A stretch of DNA of 64,000 bases from Marinobacter litoralis (GCF_016427555.1 NZ_JAELVS010000001.1:186001-250000); one strand, 5' to 3'; positions 1 through 9,550 are shown, numbered from the stretch's first letter. Notes: a model not told the origin generated them from the letters alone. Translations and numbers: made by a program.

Positions 1-807
1 GGCATTGCCAGCGGTGAACTGCAAGCCGCGGTGGCGCTTCAGGAACCTCAAAGTTTTTACAATCTGACCGATGTGGAAACCCGTGCCGATAAAACTGACG
101 GTGGTTACCTGCTCAATGGCCGTAAAGCCGTGGTCATTGGCGGCCACTGTGCCGATGTCCTTCTGGTGTCCGCCCGCACCTCCGGTGATGCCCGCGATGC
201 CAAGGGCATCAGCCTGTTCGCCCTCAAGGCCGACAGCGCCGGCATCGAACGGCGCATTTACCCGACTATTGACGGTTTTAAGGGTTGCGATCTGGTGTTG
301 AACAAGGTTCAGGTGAGTGCCGAGGCCTTGGTGGGCGAAGAAGGCCAGGCTGCTGGGGTCATTGAGTATCAGTCAGGCCGCGCCATAGCGGCACTCTGTG
401 CTGAGGCCGTGGGCGTTATGGAGGTGGCGAATGAGCTGACCCTGGACTATCTCAAGCAGCGCAAGCAGTTTGGTGTACCCATCGGGAAATTCCAGGTGCT
501 GCAGCACCGCATGGTGGATATGATGTCAGCACTGGAACAGGCCCGCTCCATGGCCATTCTGGCCGCCAGCGTGGCTGACCAGGAGCAGAGCGACGAACGC
601 CGCCGGGTGCTGGCGGCGGCCAAAAATGTTATTGGCCGCAGCGGTCAGTTCATTTCCGAACAGGGTATCCAATCCCACGGTGGCATAGGAATGACCTGGG
701 AATACAATTTTGCCCACTACGCCAAGCGTCTGATCATGATTAACCACCAGCTGGGAGACGCCGACTTCCACCTGGAGCGTTACGCCTCGCTATTACAGGC
801 GAGCTGA
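1..807 (+). CDS. acyl-CoA dehydrogenase, C-terminal part (cut by window start)
   Basis: The frame is open from base 1 and ends with TGA at 805-807, so the N-terminal part lies outside the window. The visible 268 residues hold the beta-barrel middle domain and the C-terminal four-helix domain, including the family motif around RKQFGVPIGKFQVLQHRMVD and a QSHGGIGMTWE stretch. The usual catalytic-Glu motif near the C-terminus (YEGT/GGSNE type) is absent; the end reads INHQLGDADFHLERY, very like the ACAD at 6996-8129. This suggests a beta-type, possibly non-catalytic, subunit of a heteromeric acyl-CoA dehydrogenase whose partner gene would lie to the left. The family oxidises acyl-CoA to enoyl-CoA with FAD and passes electrons to ETF. 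Substrate unknown. Confidence 0.9.
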   Translation, partial: GIASGELQAAVALQEPQSFYNLTDVETRADKTDGGYLLNGRKAVVIGGHCADVLLVSARTSGDARDAKGISLFALKADSAGIERRIYPTIDGFKGCDLVLNKVQVSAEALVGEEGQAAGVIEYQSGRAIAALCAEAVGVMEVANELTLDYLKQRKQFGVPIGKFQVLQHRMVDMMSALEQARSMAILAASVADQEQSDERRRVLAAAKNVIGRSGQFISEQGIQSHGGIGMTWEYNFAHYAKRLIMINHQLGDADFHLERYASLLQAS

Positions 808-839
808 CCTCAGGACCAATGTGCCCAGCGCCGGTGTTG

Positions 840-1775
840 TTAATCCTGCCCCGCCAGCGCTGCGCGCATTTTAAGCGTCACCAGCATCATATTCAGGTGG
901 GGGACCGGCACGCCATGGTGCCGGGCGATGGCCACCACATTCCCCAAAACCGCTTCCCGCTCAATAGGCCGGTTGTTCAGGTAATCCAGAGCCATGCTGT
1001 TTTTGTAAGCAGGCATCTTGCGCGTGCTCTCAATGTTCTTGTCGATCAGCGCCGCGTCCATGGGGTAACCATCCGCCGCCGCCACCTCCATCACCTCCCG
1101 GATTATGGCCCGCATCAGCTCCTCACCACCCTCGGTTTCCATAATGGTGCGGGTGTCCGCTCCATTGGCAATGACCGACAGGGGGTTGAACGAGGTGTTC
1201 CAGAGGCATTTTCGCCAGCGTTCACCGACAACCCGCTCGGTCAGATCCACATTGATGCCGCCCTCTTCGAACTGCTGAGACAACAGCTCACAGTGTTCAT
1301 CAATGCCTTGTAGGTAAAGGCCCATCACCAGCCTGCCGAACGCGGTATGCTCAACAACACCCGGCGCCACACGGCTTACGGCCGCAAACGCCAAGCAGCT
1401 GATGAGGGGATGCCTCGGATAGGCTTCCGCCAATTCCCGCTCAATATCCAAGCCGTTTTCAATCAGCACCAGGCAGGTTTTCTCGCCCATCCAGGGTGCG
1501 ATCATGGCAACCCGATCCACACCGGGAAGCACTTTTACGCAGAGAATCAGAAAATCAGGCGCTGCACCAGGCAAGTCGCCGTCCCGGTAGACCCGATCCG
1601 GCTTGAACGACAGGTCTCCAAAGGGGCTGGTAATGCGAACGCCATGGGCTCGGACGGCCTCATAATCGGAACGCAGCACCAGGCTCACCGAGCACCCGGC
1701 TTTTTTGAGTATGGCTCCGTAGAAGCTGCCAATCGCTCCGGCACCGACAATGAGGATGCTCGGTTTCTGACTCAT
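840..1775 (-). CDS. ketopantoate reductase-family (2-dehydropantoate 2-reductase-like) oxidoreductase
   Basis: 311 residues, the usual length of the ApbA/PanE family. The N-terminal Rossmann motif GAGAIG is at residues 11-16, and the C-terminal helical domain carries the conserved WRKCLWNTSFNPL region. Such enzymes reduce 2-keto acids with NADPH; the housekeeping role is pantothenate synthesis. Here the gene is the last of three closely spaced minus-strand genes (ligase, MBL hydrolase, this one), which points to a catabolic 2-hydroxy/2-keto acid step rather than vitamin synthesis. The ATG at 1775 has a GAGTGAAG-like ribosome site. It converges with the upstream ACAD fragment with only 32 bases between the stops. 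Confidence 0.85.
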   Translation of the reverse strand: MSQKPSILIVGAGAIGSFYGAILKKAGCSVSLVLRSDYEAVRAHGVRITSPFGDLSFKPDRVYRDGDLPGAAPDFLILCVKVLPGVDRVAMIAPWMGEKTCLVLIENGLDIERELAEAYPRHPLISCLAFAAVSRVAPGVVEHTAFGRLVMGLYLQGIDEHCELLSQQFEEGGINVDLTERVVGERWRKCLWNTSFNPLSVIANGADTRTIMETEGGEELMRAIIREVMEVAAADGYPMDAALIDKNIESTRKMPAYKNSMALDYLNNRPIEREAVLGNVVAIARHHGVPVPHLNMMLVTLKMRAALAGQD

Positions 1776-1841
1776 GTTTGCTTCACTCTTTTAGTATGTG
1801 GGCTTGGGGGGGACATAAGGCCTGAGATACCCGGAGGAAAT

Positions 1842-2897
1842 TCATCTTGCCTGATACCAGCGCCCCCCCTCAGAATCGACCGACCAGGTGATTTCACCAA
1901 GCTCATAGAGATAGTTCAGGCAGGCGATGGCCTCTCCGGTCGCAAGGTTGAAAATCAGCAGGTTATCCTGGGGTATCGGCCTTGAGAACAGCACGTCGAA
2001 GACATCCAAGGCACGTTTCGGCGAGCCCTGCAGCGACTCCAGCAGTACCCCAAGCACTCTTTCCTGTTCCTTAACAAGCTCGTCTATGCGCGCGTGCAGC
2101 CCGAAAAAGCACTCCTGATGCGCAGGCAAAACCATGACATCGTCGGGTATCTCCGCTCTCAGCTTTTTCAGTGAATCAAGCCAATCGGCCATGGGATTGG
2201 CAAAAGGATCCATCGGCGTTACCGACACATTGGACGAAATCCGGGGCAACACCTGGTCACCGGAAACCAGCAGTTTCAATTCTTCTGAGTAGAAGCACGC
2301 ATGTTCGGGAGAGTGGCCATTGCCCACAACCACCCGCCAGTCGCTACCGCCTAGCGAGTGGGTTTGCCCTTCTACCAACCGGCGATAGGAAAATGGCGGC
2401 TGAGAAACCCGCTTCCGGTAGGAACCATACTGCCTGGTGTAATTTTCGATCGCGCCCTGCGGCCAGCCAGCGCTGCGATTGAAGGCATCAAACTCAGGCG
2501 GCACACCGTCATCGTTGTTCTGACTAAACACGATGCGGCAGGTCATATACTCCAACCGGGTCATCCAGAACTGCTCTGCGCCTTGGCTCATCAGCCAACC
2601 CGCCATGCCCACATGATCCGGATGAAAATGGGTGGCATACACGGCACGGACCGGGGCATTGCCAGGCAGATCAGCCATCAGCTGCTGCCAGGTAGTCACC
2701 GCTTCAGGGGTGTACATGCCGGTATCAATCACCGCATACCCGTCATCGTTTCGCAACAGCCAGACGTTGATGTGATCCAAGCCGCCCGGCAGGGGCAAAC
2801 GGCTCCACAGCACATTGGGGGCCACTTCCTGTAACTCTCCAAAGCCGGGCGGGCGTGTAAGTGGATATACCAGTCTTTTTGCAGCGTTAAGGTTCAA
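1842..2897 (-). CDS. MBL-fold metallo-hydrolase
   Basis: 351 residues. The metallo-beta-lactamase signature HxHxDH is at residues 90-95 (HFHPDH after an AT pair), followed by further metal ligands in NGHSPEH and SGDQVL, so a binuclear metal site is intact. The fold hydrolyses thioesters, lactones or phosphodiesters; acyl-CoA/thioester hydrolysis is plausible given the neighbours but is inference. The start is TTG at 2897, preceded by GAGG eight bases upstream; no nearer in-frame ATG gives a complete domain. It lies 59 bases downstream of the ligase stop and 66 upstream of the ketopantoate-reductase-like gene, so the three probably share one transcript. Confidence 0.85.
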   Translation of the reverse strand: MNLNAAKRLVYPLTRPPGFGELQEVAPNVLWSRLPLPGGLDHINVWLLRNDDGYAVIDTGMYTPEAVTTWQQLMADLPGNAPVRAVYATHFHPDHVGMAGWLMSQGAEQFWMTRLEYMTCRIVFSQNNDDGVPPEFDAFNRSAGWPQGAIENYTRQYGSYRKRVSQPPFSYRRLVEGQTHSLGGSDWRVVVGNGHSPEHACFYSEELKLLVSGDQVLPRISSNVSVTPMDPFANPMADWLDSLKKLRAEIPDDVMVLPAHQECFFGLHARIDELVKEQERVLGVLLESLQGSPKRALDVFDVLFSRPIPQDNLLIFNLATGEAIACLNYLYELGEITWSVDSEGGRWYQAR

Positions 2898-2956
2898 TTC
2901 CGGATCCTCGATGACGATACTTTGTAATGAGACGACGGGCTGGTTACGCCCAAGTG

Positions 2957-4615
2957 TCAGTGTTTTGCACGCTCCTGTTCCTGGAGCTTGCGCCAGAGTA
3001 TTTTCCCGGTCCCTGACTTGGGCAATGCCTCCAGGAACTCAACCTGTGTGGGCACCTTGTAGGTCGCCATGTTTTCCCGGCACCAGCGAATCACATCGCC
3101 TTCTGTGAGCGCCGCGCTGGCCTCCGGCTTTAATACGATCATGGCCTTGGCAGCCTCACCGCGTTTATCGTCTCCTATCGCAATAACGCACGCCTCGTGA
3201 ATATCTGGGTGGCCGTACAGGATGCTTTCGACTTCTGCCGGCCAGACCTTGAACCCGGAGGCGTTAATCATGCGTTTGAGCCGGTCCACCATGAAAAAGT
3301 AGCCTTCTTCATCCATGTATCCCAAATCGCCGGTGCGGAAATAGCGCTTGCCGTCCCGGTGGATAAAGGCAGCTGCGGTGGCCTCAGGATTGCGCCAATA
3401 CTCGAGCATCACCTGCGGGCCATGAAGCAGGATCTCGCCCGTTTCCCCTTGAGGCAAGTCTTCCAGGGTGGCCGGGTCGACGACCCGAGCGTCCACATTG
3501 AACGTCGCTATCCCCAGGCACTGCCGCTTTCCCCGCTCTACCGGATTCCCGAGAATGAAGGCCGCGGTTTCGGTGAGCCCGTAGGCTTCGTTGTAAGTCA
3601 GCCCAAACTCCTCGTTGAGCTTGCGCGATATGGCCTCCGGCATCGCAGCCCCCCCGCCCATCAAACGATGGAGGCTTGAGATATCATGGTCAGCGATGGC
3701 GGGGTTGGAGAAGAAATCGACAAACATGGAAGGCGTCCCAGACCAGGTGGTCACCCTGTATCGCTCTATGAGCTCCAACGCCATCTGCCGATCCCAGCGC
3801 TGCATGACAACCGCCGTCGAACCGCAGAAAATGGGCGTATTCATCGATGCCTGCATGCCCAAGGCATGAAACATGGGGGCTATCGCCAGCACGGTAGACG
3901 CGGGCCCGTTGCCGCGCCATGCCGAGGTCCCGGCAACGGCAGCCATGATTGTATTGTGGGTATGAACACAGCCTTTTGGATTGCCGGTTGTTCCCGACGT
4001 ATAGCCAATCAGACAGATATCCTTATGAGTGCCGGTATAACGCGAAGGCGGGCTGCCTGAGCTGAGCGCGTGCGCCCAGCCCACAACATTAAGATGGTCA
4101 GGCAGGTTTCTGGGTTCACCCAGGCTGCCAGGAAGTTGCGCCGCTTTCTCGCTGCTTAAGTAGTCCGAATAGGTGTGCACAATGACCCGGTCCAAACTGC
4201 CTGACTCCAGTGCTGGCAGGGCGTTGTGGCAAAGCTCCTGGGCTGCCAGAACTGTCCTGGCGCCACTGTCGGAAATGCAAAACTCCAGCTCTCCCGCCAG
4301 GTTCATCGGGTTGACCGGAACCACCACTCCCTGAGCACGCAAAATGCCGTAGTACGCAATCATAAACTGGGGGCAGTTTTGTGAGTAAAGCACCACCCGG
4401 TCACCCGGCTGAACATTACACTCTGTCTGCAGATAGCCGGCCAGGGTTTCGGCCTGCCTTAACAGCTCGGCATAACTGAGCACGGAATCGTAAAACACCA
4501 CCGCGGGCTTATCTGGGTAACGGCTTGCAGATACTTCCAGGTTGCTGAAAAGGCTCGTTTTCGGCACATCAAGTGTCCGTGGAAGACCTTGGGGCCAATA
4601 CATCTTGTTGTTCAT
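2957..4615 (-). CDS. AMP-forming acyl-CoA synthetase (fatty-acid--CoA ligase family)
   Basis: 552 residues of the ANL superfamily. The ATP-binding P-loop YTSGTTGNPKG is at residues 205-215, followed by YGLTE and the GDLGY hinge motif; the catalytic lysine is in PKSGTGKI near the C-terminus. It activates a carboxylic acid to its CoA thioester through an acyl-adenylate. First gene of a three-gene minus-strand operon with the MBL hydrolase and ketopantoate-reductase-like gene. ATG at 4615 follows AAGGAATACAGAATA. The substrate cannot be read from the sequence; the general type is medium/long-chain or aromatic acid ligase. Confidence 0.92.
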   Translation of the reverse strand: MNNKMYWPQGLPRTLDVPKTSLFSNLEVSASRYPDKPAVVFYDSVLSYAELLRQAETLAGYLQTECNVQPGDRVVLYSQNCPQFMIAYYGILRAQGVVVPVNPMNLAGELEFCISDSGARTVLAAQELCHNALPALESGSLDRVIVHTYSDYLSSEKAAQLPGSLGEPRNLPDHLNVVGWAHALSSGSPPSRYTGTHKDICLIGYTSGTTGNPKGCVHTHNTIMAAVAGTSAWRGNGPASTVLAIAPMFHALGMQASMNTPIFCGSTAVVMQRWDRQMALELIERYRVTTWSGTPSMFVDFFSNPAIADHDISSLHRLMGGGAAMPEAISRKLNEEFGLTYNEAYGLTETAAFILGNPVERGKRQCLGIATFNVDARVVDPATLEDLPQGETGEILLHGPQVMLEYWRNPEATAAAFIHRDGKRYFRTGDLGYMDEEGYFFMVDRLKRMINASGFKVWPAEVESILYGHPDIHEACVIAIGDDKRGEAAKAMIVLKPEASAALTEGDVIRWCRENMATYKVPTQVEFLEALPKSGTGKILWRKLQEQERAKH

Positions 4616-5038
4616 TATTCTGTATTCCTTCCGTCAGCAGCAAAACCAGCATTTCGGTCACTTTCGATCGCACCTATCGTAAAGCGGCACTGCACGAATC
4701 CTTATCGGGATTCTCATCAAGGCCTTTAAAACCTGCCATATAAGTTGTTAGCGGAGCAACCGGAAAAACACGGCAGCAACCGCTTGCTCCGATCGGGGTG
4801 CTGACCAAAAATAGAGCCAGAAATGCCAGTGCCATTTATTTCAATGGGTTACAGCCGTCGGAAAAAATATTTCGAGCAGAGATATACAATATACATATAG
4901 CCTCTATCCAAATTATGCTTTTCTCACCATGCCCCCAACTTGCTATGGTCTTCACCACAACATAAAAACTGATAAGCACCAGCTGAGTTTCGACAGCGCG
5001 CACCGGCACCACATCTTCGGTCTTTTTCGGAGCTTCAA
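4616..5038. promoter_or_regulatory. divergent intergenic region with a small inverted repeat
   Basis: 423 bases between the divergent ligase and nitroreductase genes. No gene is supported here. An inverted repeat GAATCC-N6-GGATTC lies at 4696-4713, 81 bases upstream of the ligase start, and could be an operator. The stretch 4850-4920 is clearly A/T-rich (ATATACAATATACATATAG) and probably holds the promoter of the plus-strand genes. No regulator gene is adjacent. Confidence 0.35.
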
Positions 5039-5728
5039 ATGAACAAACCAAATACGCCACCCATGTCTCTGGCGGATGCAATCAACCACAGACGCTCTGT
5101 GCGCGGCTTTCTGCCGAAGGCAGTGCCGGCAGAAATAATGAACGCCATCTTCGAGCAGGCTCAAATGGCGCCATCGAACTGCAACACCCAACCCTGGCAT
5201 GTGGTTGTCGCCTCGGGCAATTTGCGCACTGCCCTGCGCGACAAGTTTGTTGAGCGTGCCAAATCAGGCACACCGTCGAAGCCAGACTTCAGCTACGTCT
5301 CCAGGTTTGAAGGTGTTTACCGTGGCCGCCAGGTTGAATGTGCCGCTGCCCTGTATGGCGAAATGGCGATTGCCCGGGACGACACGGTTGGCCGTAATCG
5401 TGCTGCCCTGCGCAACTTCGAGTTTTTTGACGCGCCACACGTGGCTTTTTTATGCATGGATCGCAGCTTTGGCGCCACCATCGCTGTGGACGTTGGCATT
5501 TACGCGCAAACCCTGATGCTGTCCATGACCGCCCATGGCGTGAGCTCCTGTGCCATGGGCAGCCTGCGCTCACACCCTGACTTGGTTCGCGACGCCTTCG
5601 ACCTTGATGAAAACATGGGCATCTTGTTCGGTATTTGTTTCGGCTATGAGGACCCCGAAGTCCCGGCCAACAACACGCGCACCAGCCGGGTTCCTGTCAG
5701 TGACGCCGTCACTTTCAAAGATCACTGA
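5039..5728 (+). CDS. nitroreductase family protein
   Basis: 229 residues. FMN-contacting motifs of the nitroreductase family are clear: RRSVRGF at 18-24 and PSNCNTQPWH at 45-54, with the C-terminal GICFGYEDP loop. ATG at 5039 has GGAG six bases upstream. The family uses FMN and NAD(P)H to reduce nitro groups, quinones, flavins or activated double bonds. It heads a plus-strand run with two ACADs, a membrane protein and, after a gap, a nitronate-monooxygenase-like gene, so a role in redox chemistry of the same catabolic pathway is possible but unproven. Confidence 0.9.
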   Translation: MNKPNTPPMSLADAINHRRSVRGFLPKAVPAEIMNAIFEQAQMAPSNCNTQPWHVVVASGNLRTALRDKFVERAKSGTPSKPDFSYVSRFEGVYRGRQVECAAALYGEMAIARDDTVGRNRAALRNFEFFDAPHVAFLCMDRSFGATIAVDVGIYAQTLMLSMTAHGVSSCAMGSLRSHPDLVRDAFDLDENMGILFGICFGYEDPEVPANNTRTSRVPVSDAVTFKDH

Positions 5729-5783
5729 CAGTCTGCTCTCCACGTTTATTTAACCTGCAGTCATGCAACCAGGGGGCTAAACA

Positions 5784-6962
5784 ATGGACATCTCGTTTTC
5801 TGCGGAAGAACTGGCGTTTCGAGATCAGGTACGGAACTTTTTCAAGCAGGCCCCGGTGTCGGAAGTCACCGCACTCATAGCGCAGCCGGACACCTTCAAA
5901 GAAGGCACCATTCGCTGGCAGAAACACCTGTACGCCCAGGGCTGGATTGCCCCCACGTGGCCAGTTGAGTTTGGCGGCGCCGGCTGGACCCCCACTCAGG
6001 TGTATATTTTTGAAACCGAACGGGTAGCCGCAGGTGCGCCGGATGTCTTGCCCTTCGGCCTGAAAATGGTTGGACCGGTAATCTACACCTTCGGCACTGA
6101 GCAGCAAAAGCACAGGTTTCTGCCACGCATTCTCGCGTCCGATGACTGGTGGTGCCAAGGCTATTCCGAGCCTGGTGCCGGTTCCGACCTCGCGTCCCTG
6201 AAAACCCGTGCTGAGCGAGACGGTGACCACTACATTGTAAACGGCTCCAAAACCTGGACCACCGGCGCACATCACGCTGACTGGATCTTCTGCCTGGTGC
6301 GCACCAGCAACGCAGGCCGCCCGCAACAGGGCATATCTTTTTTACTGATCAATATGACCAGCCCGGGCATCACGGTTCGCCCCATCCCCACCCTTAACGG
6401 TGTCCACTCACTGAACGAGGTGTTTTTCGACAACGTTCGGGTGCCGATAGAAAACCGTATCGGTGACGAGAACAAAGGCTGGACCTACGCCAAGTCGCTA
6501 CTGGCCCATGAACGAACAGTGATTGCCAGGGTTGCCGATTCCAAGCGTCGCCTTGAGCAAATCCGACAGCACGCGCTCAAGGAAACACAAGGCAATCATG
6601 TGATGGCACAGGATCCGGTGTTCCGATCCCGCTTTAGCGAGATTGAAGCGGAACTGATGGCCCTGGAATACACAGAGCTGCGCGTGCTTGCTGCTCAAGC
6701 CAATGGACAGGGGCCGGGTGCCGAGTCGTCCTTGCTGAAAATCAAAGGCACTCAGGTGCAACAGGCCATCCACGAACTGGCAATCGATCTGGCCGGCCCC
6801 TACGGCGGCATCATAGAAGGCAGCCTCACGTCTGGCGATATCGGCCATGAGTTTGGGGACCAGGCACGTAAGGACTATATGTATGGCCGTGCCGCCACTA
6901 TTTATGGGGGCTCCAATGAAATTCAGAAAAACATTACTGCCAAGCATGTGCTTGGCCTGTGA
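5784..6962 (+). CDS. acyl-CoA dehydrogenase (alpha-like, with catalytic-Glu motif)
   Basis: 392 residues, full length. N-terminal MDISFSAEELAFRDQVRNF, FAD-site segment YSEPGAGSDLASLKTRA, and a C-terminal YGGSNEIQKN motif that supplies the catalytic glutamate. ATG at 5784 follows AGGGGGCTAAACA. The neighbour 33 bases downstream is a second, shorter ACAD lacking that motif. Adjacent long/short pairs of this kind form alpha2beta2 dehydrogenases in steroid side-chain catabolism (FadE26-FadE27 and ChsE1-ChsE2 type), so I read this as the catalytic subunit of a heteromer. Electrons would go to ETF (49.2-50.9 kb). Confidence 0.92.
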   Translation: MDISFSAEELAFRDQVRNFFKQAPVSEVTALIAQPDTFKEGTIRWQKHLYAQGWIAPTWPVEFGGAGWTPTQVYIFETERVAAGAPDVLPFGLKMVGPVIYTFGTEQQKHRFLPRILASDDWWCQGYSEPGAGSDLASLKTRAERDGDHYIVNGSKTWTTGAHHADWIFCLVRTSNAGRPQQGISFLLINMTSPGITVRPIPTLNGVHSLNEVFFDNVRVPIENRIGDENKGWTYAKSLLAHERTVIARVADSKRRLEQIRQHALKETQGNHVMAQDPVFRSRFSEIEAELMALEYTELRVLAAQANGQGPGAESSLLKIKGTQVQQAIHELAIDLAGPYGGIIEGSLTSGDIGHEFGDQARKDYMYGRAATIYGGSNEIQKNITAKHVLGL

Positions 6963-6995
6963 TCGAAACTGGTTTAACGCTCAGGAGTCATAGCC

Positions 6996-8129
6996 GTGCA
7001 CTTTAATCTTTCTGAAGAACAGGCCATGCTGCAAGCCAGTAGCGCTCGCTTTATTGCCCAGCAGTATCCGTTTGAAGTCCGCCAGCAGGATGTCGCACGG
7101 GCGAACGGTTTTAACCCCGCCACCTGGGCAACCTTTGCGGAGCTGGGCTGGCTGTCTGTACCCATTTCAGAAGCAGGCGGGGGGTTCGGCGGAAGCGCGG
7201 CGGACACCATGGTGCTAATGGAGGAACTGGGCAAAGGTCTGGTAGCCGCACCTTATCTTGCTACGGTTATGCTATTCGGCAGATTGATCGACCTTGGTGC
7301 ACCGGAATCACTGAAAAAGAGTTATCTGGAGCCGCTGATTGCCGGCCAACTACAGGGCGCTTTCGCCTATCAGGAACGCCAGAGCCGTTACAGCCTTTCC
7401 GATGTAAAAACAACGGCCTCCCGCAAGGGTGAAAACTATGTGCTGAGCGGTGAAAAGACACTGGTGATGAACGGAGCCGGTGCAGATCAGTTGATTGTAG
7501 TCGCACGGACCAGCGGTGGGCAGTTCGACACCTCCGGTATCAGTTTGTTTGTTATCGATGCCAACGCTGCCGGAGTTTACACGAATTCTTACCGGCTTAT
7601 GGATGGTCAGCTGGTTGCCAACATCCTGCTCGACAACCTGACCGTGGCAGCCAGCCAACTGCTGGGCGAGGAAGGCAAGGGCTACGAGCTGATCGAAAAG
7701 GTCGTAAACAGCGCTGTGCTTGCCCTGTCTGCGGAGGCACTGGGGATTATGAATAAACTCTCAGAAGCAACCCAGGAGTACACCAAAGCCCGCAAGCAGT
7801 TTGGTGCTCCCATTTCATCCTTCCAGGTTCTGCAACACCGCATGGTCGATATGTTCATGGCCTGTGAACAAACACGCTCGCTGCTGTACAGAGCGGTTTG
7901 CTCGGTGGAGACCAGCGATGCCGATCGCAGCCTGCATGCATTAAAACTCATGATTGGCCGCAATGGGCGAATGATCGGCAGCGAAGCCATCCAGTTGCAT
8001 GGCGGCATGGGCGTCACAGATGAGCTGGACGTTGGTCATTACGTTAAACGCCTGATGGTGATCAACACCCTGTTCGGTGATGCAGACCATCACCAACAGC
8101 GGCTTGCTCAAATATCCTTAACCAAGTGA
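6996..8129 (+). CDS. acyl-CoA dehydrogenase (beta-like, catalytic-Glu motif absent)
   Basis: 377 residues starting at GTG 6996, with AGGAG eight bases upstream. The start HFNLSEEQAMLQASSARF fits the family. The C-terminus keeps RKQFGAPISSFQVLQHRMVD and QLHGGMGVTDEL but ends VINTLFGDADHHQQRL, without the YEGT/GGSNE glutamate. It is most like the partial ACAD at the window start. Probably the partner subunit of the dehydrogenase encoded just upstream. Its stop overlaps the start of the next gene (GTGA at 8126-8129), so translation of the membrane protein is coupled to it. Confidence 0.92.
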   Translation: MHFNLSEEQAMLQASSARFIAQQYPFEVRQQDVARANGFNPATWATFAELGWLSVPISEAGGGFGGSAADTMVLMEELGKGLVAAPYLATVMLFGRLIDLGAPESLKKSYLEPLIAGQLQGAFAYQERQSRYSLSDVKTTASRKGENYVLSGEKTLVMNGAGADQLIVVARTSGGQFDTSGISLFVIDANAAGVYTNSYRLMDGQLVANILLDNLTVAASQLLGEEGKGYELIEKVVNSAVLALSAEALGIMNKLSEATQEYTKARKQFGAPISSFQVLQHRMVDMFMACEQTRSLLYRAVCSVETSDADRSLHALKLMIGRNGRMIGSEAIQLHGGMGVTDELDVGHYVKRLMVINTLFGDADHHQQRLAQISLTK

Positions 8130-9550
8130 GTACAACCACGGCCACCATAGAGAAACAGGGCGGCACTCTATGGCCTCTTAACCTCTCAGCTTTGTGCCTG
8201 GTGGCCGTTTGCCTGAGTGCCGCGGTTCGCGAGTTCGGTGCTTCACCCTGGGCCACCCCACTCGCGGGAATTTCCATGTTGTTGTTTGTGGCGCTGCAGT
8301 GGCGGCACATTTACCGCACGTTCCAGTTTTTCGTGCTGCTCGCTATCGGTTTAGCCATTACGCTCTGGCTCAACCATAAAGTCACCTGGCCCGAGTTGGC
8401 GGCAGCAATAGATCGAAGCGCCTTTTTCACATTCTTTCTGACGTCCCTCGCCGTGTTGCGTGAAGCAGCCGGCAGCTCGCCGCTGGTGCGCAGGTGCGGT
8501 GCCATTATGGTCAATCAGCCCCCCGGTCGGCGCTACCTGCTCATGGCGTTCGGATCCCACTTGTTCAGTGTCATGCTGAATGTAGGCGCGTTGAACGTCC
8601 TCGGAACCATGGTCAAGCGCGCCATCCATTATGGTGATACAGAGGAACAGCGGCGCATAGCTGGCATCCGCAGTCGTCGCATGCTGACCGCAGTGTTAAG
8701 AGGCTTTAGCGGCATTCCGCTATGGTCGCCAACGTCCGTTACCATGCTGCTGGTGTTATCCGCTATCCCGAGCCTGCAGTGGGAGCACTACGCTCCTTTT
8801 GGGCTGCTTTTGGCCGCTGTCTTTATTCTGTGGGGCGCCGTACTTGACCGGATCTCCTACCCTCAGCGCGCGATATCGCCGGGAGCCAATCACCGGCTTC
8901 TTTATTTGCTCCCTTTGGTCCTTCTGGTCGCCCTAATCCCCTCATCTGCAATCGTCGTCTCGATGCTTACAGGGCTGCAAATGTTTTCAGCCCTGTTGAT
9001 GTGCGTGCCGTTCATCGGCATTACCTGGATTGCATTTCAATACAAACGCTCAAATGCCCACCTGACCGGCGCCCTGGTTGTAAGGCGCGTCTGCCGGTCC
9101 TTTCCGATAACCTTCACCAACCAGCGAAATGAAGTCGCGCTCTTTGCGTCCTCCGGTTTTATTGGCGTTATCCTGATTCCGTTAATCGATCCCCAATGGA
9201 TAAACCACTGGCTTGAACAGGCCAACATTGGAAATGCCTGGCTGATGATCCTAGTATCGATGACCATACTCATATCATCCTTACTCGCCATCAATCCAAT
9301 TATTACCGTCACTCTATTTCTGGGCGTACTGCAGCAACTCCCAGATATGTCCATCCCCCCAACAGTCCAGATAATCGTTATCTCTCTGACTTGGGCGGTG
9401 TTTGCCGGTTTATCTCCCTTCACTGCTGCACTGCGTTTTATTGCAAGCTTCTCCAGTGTCTCACCCGCGGTTTTCGGCATTGTCTGGAACGGCGTATTCA
9501 ACCTGACAGTACTATTTGCGCTCTACGCAGCACTCCTGATTTTCTTGTAA
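8126..9550 (+). CDS. polytopic membrane protein of unknown function (about 12 TM segments)
   Basis: 474 residues, mostly hydrophobic; I count about eleven to twelve membrane spans from the first near residue 15 to the last at the C-terminus. GTG start at 8126 overlaps the upstream ACAD stop (GTGA). The layout of two hydrophobic halves separated by a basic stretch around residue 310 (QYKRSNAH) resembles ion-transporter-superfamily permeases (DASS/ArsB/TRAP-large type), but I see no motif that assigns a family. The translational coupling to an acyl-CoA dehydrogenase suggests uptake or export of a substrate or product of that pathway; this is inference. Confidence 0.75.
   Translation: MSTTTATIEKQGGTLWPLNLSALCLVAVCLSAAVREFGASPWATPLAGISMLLFVALQWRHIYRTFQFFVLLAIGLAITLWLNHKVTWPELAAAIDRSAFFTFFLTSLAVLREAAGSSPLVRRCGAIMVNQPPGRRYLLMAFGSHLFSVMLNVGALNVLGTMVKRAIHYGDTEEQRRIAGIRSRRMLTAVLRGFSGIPLWSPTSVTMLLVLSAIPSLQWEHYAPFGLLLAAVFILWGAVLDRISYPQRAISPGANHRLLYLLPLVLLVALIPSSAIVVSMLTGLQMFSALLMCVPFIGITWIAFQYKRSNAHLTGALVVRRVCRSFPITFTNQRNEVALFASSGFIGVILIPLIDPQWINHWLEQANIGNAWLMILVSMTILISSLLAINPIITVTLFLGVLQQLPDMSIPPTVQIIVISLTWAVFAGLSPFTAALRFIASFSSVSPAVFGIVWNGVFNLTVLFALYAALLIFL

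Noticed and set aside
4836-5081. 81-codon minus-strand frame in the ligase/nitroreductase spacer
   Set aside because: Runs across the nitroreductase start and an A/T-rich promoter-like region; no ribosome site or family resemblance.
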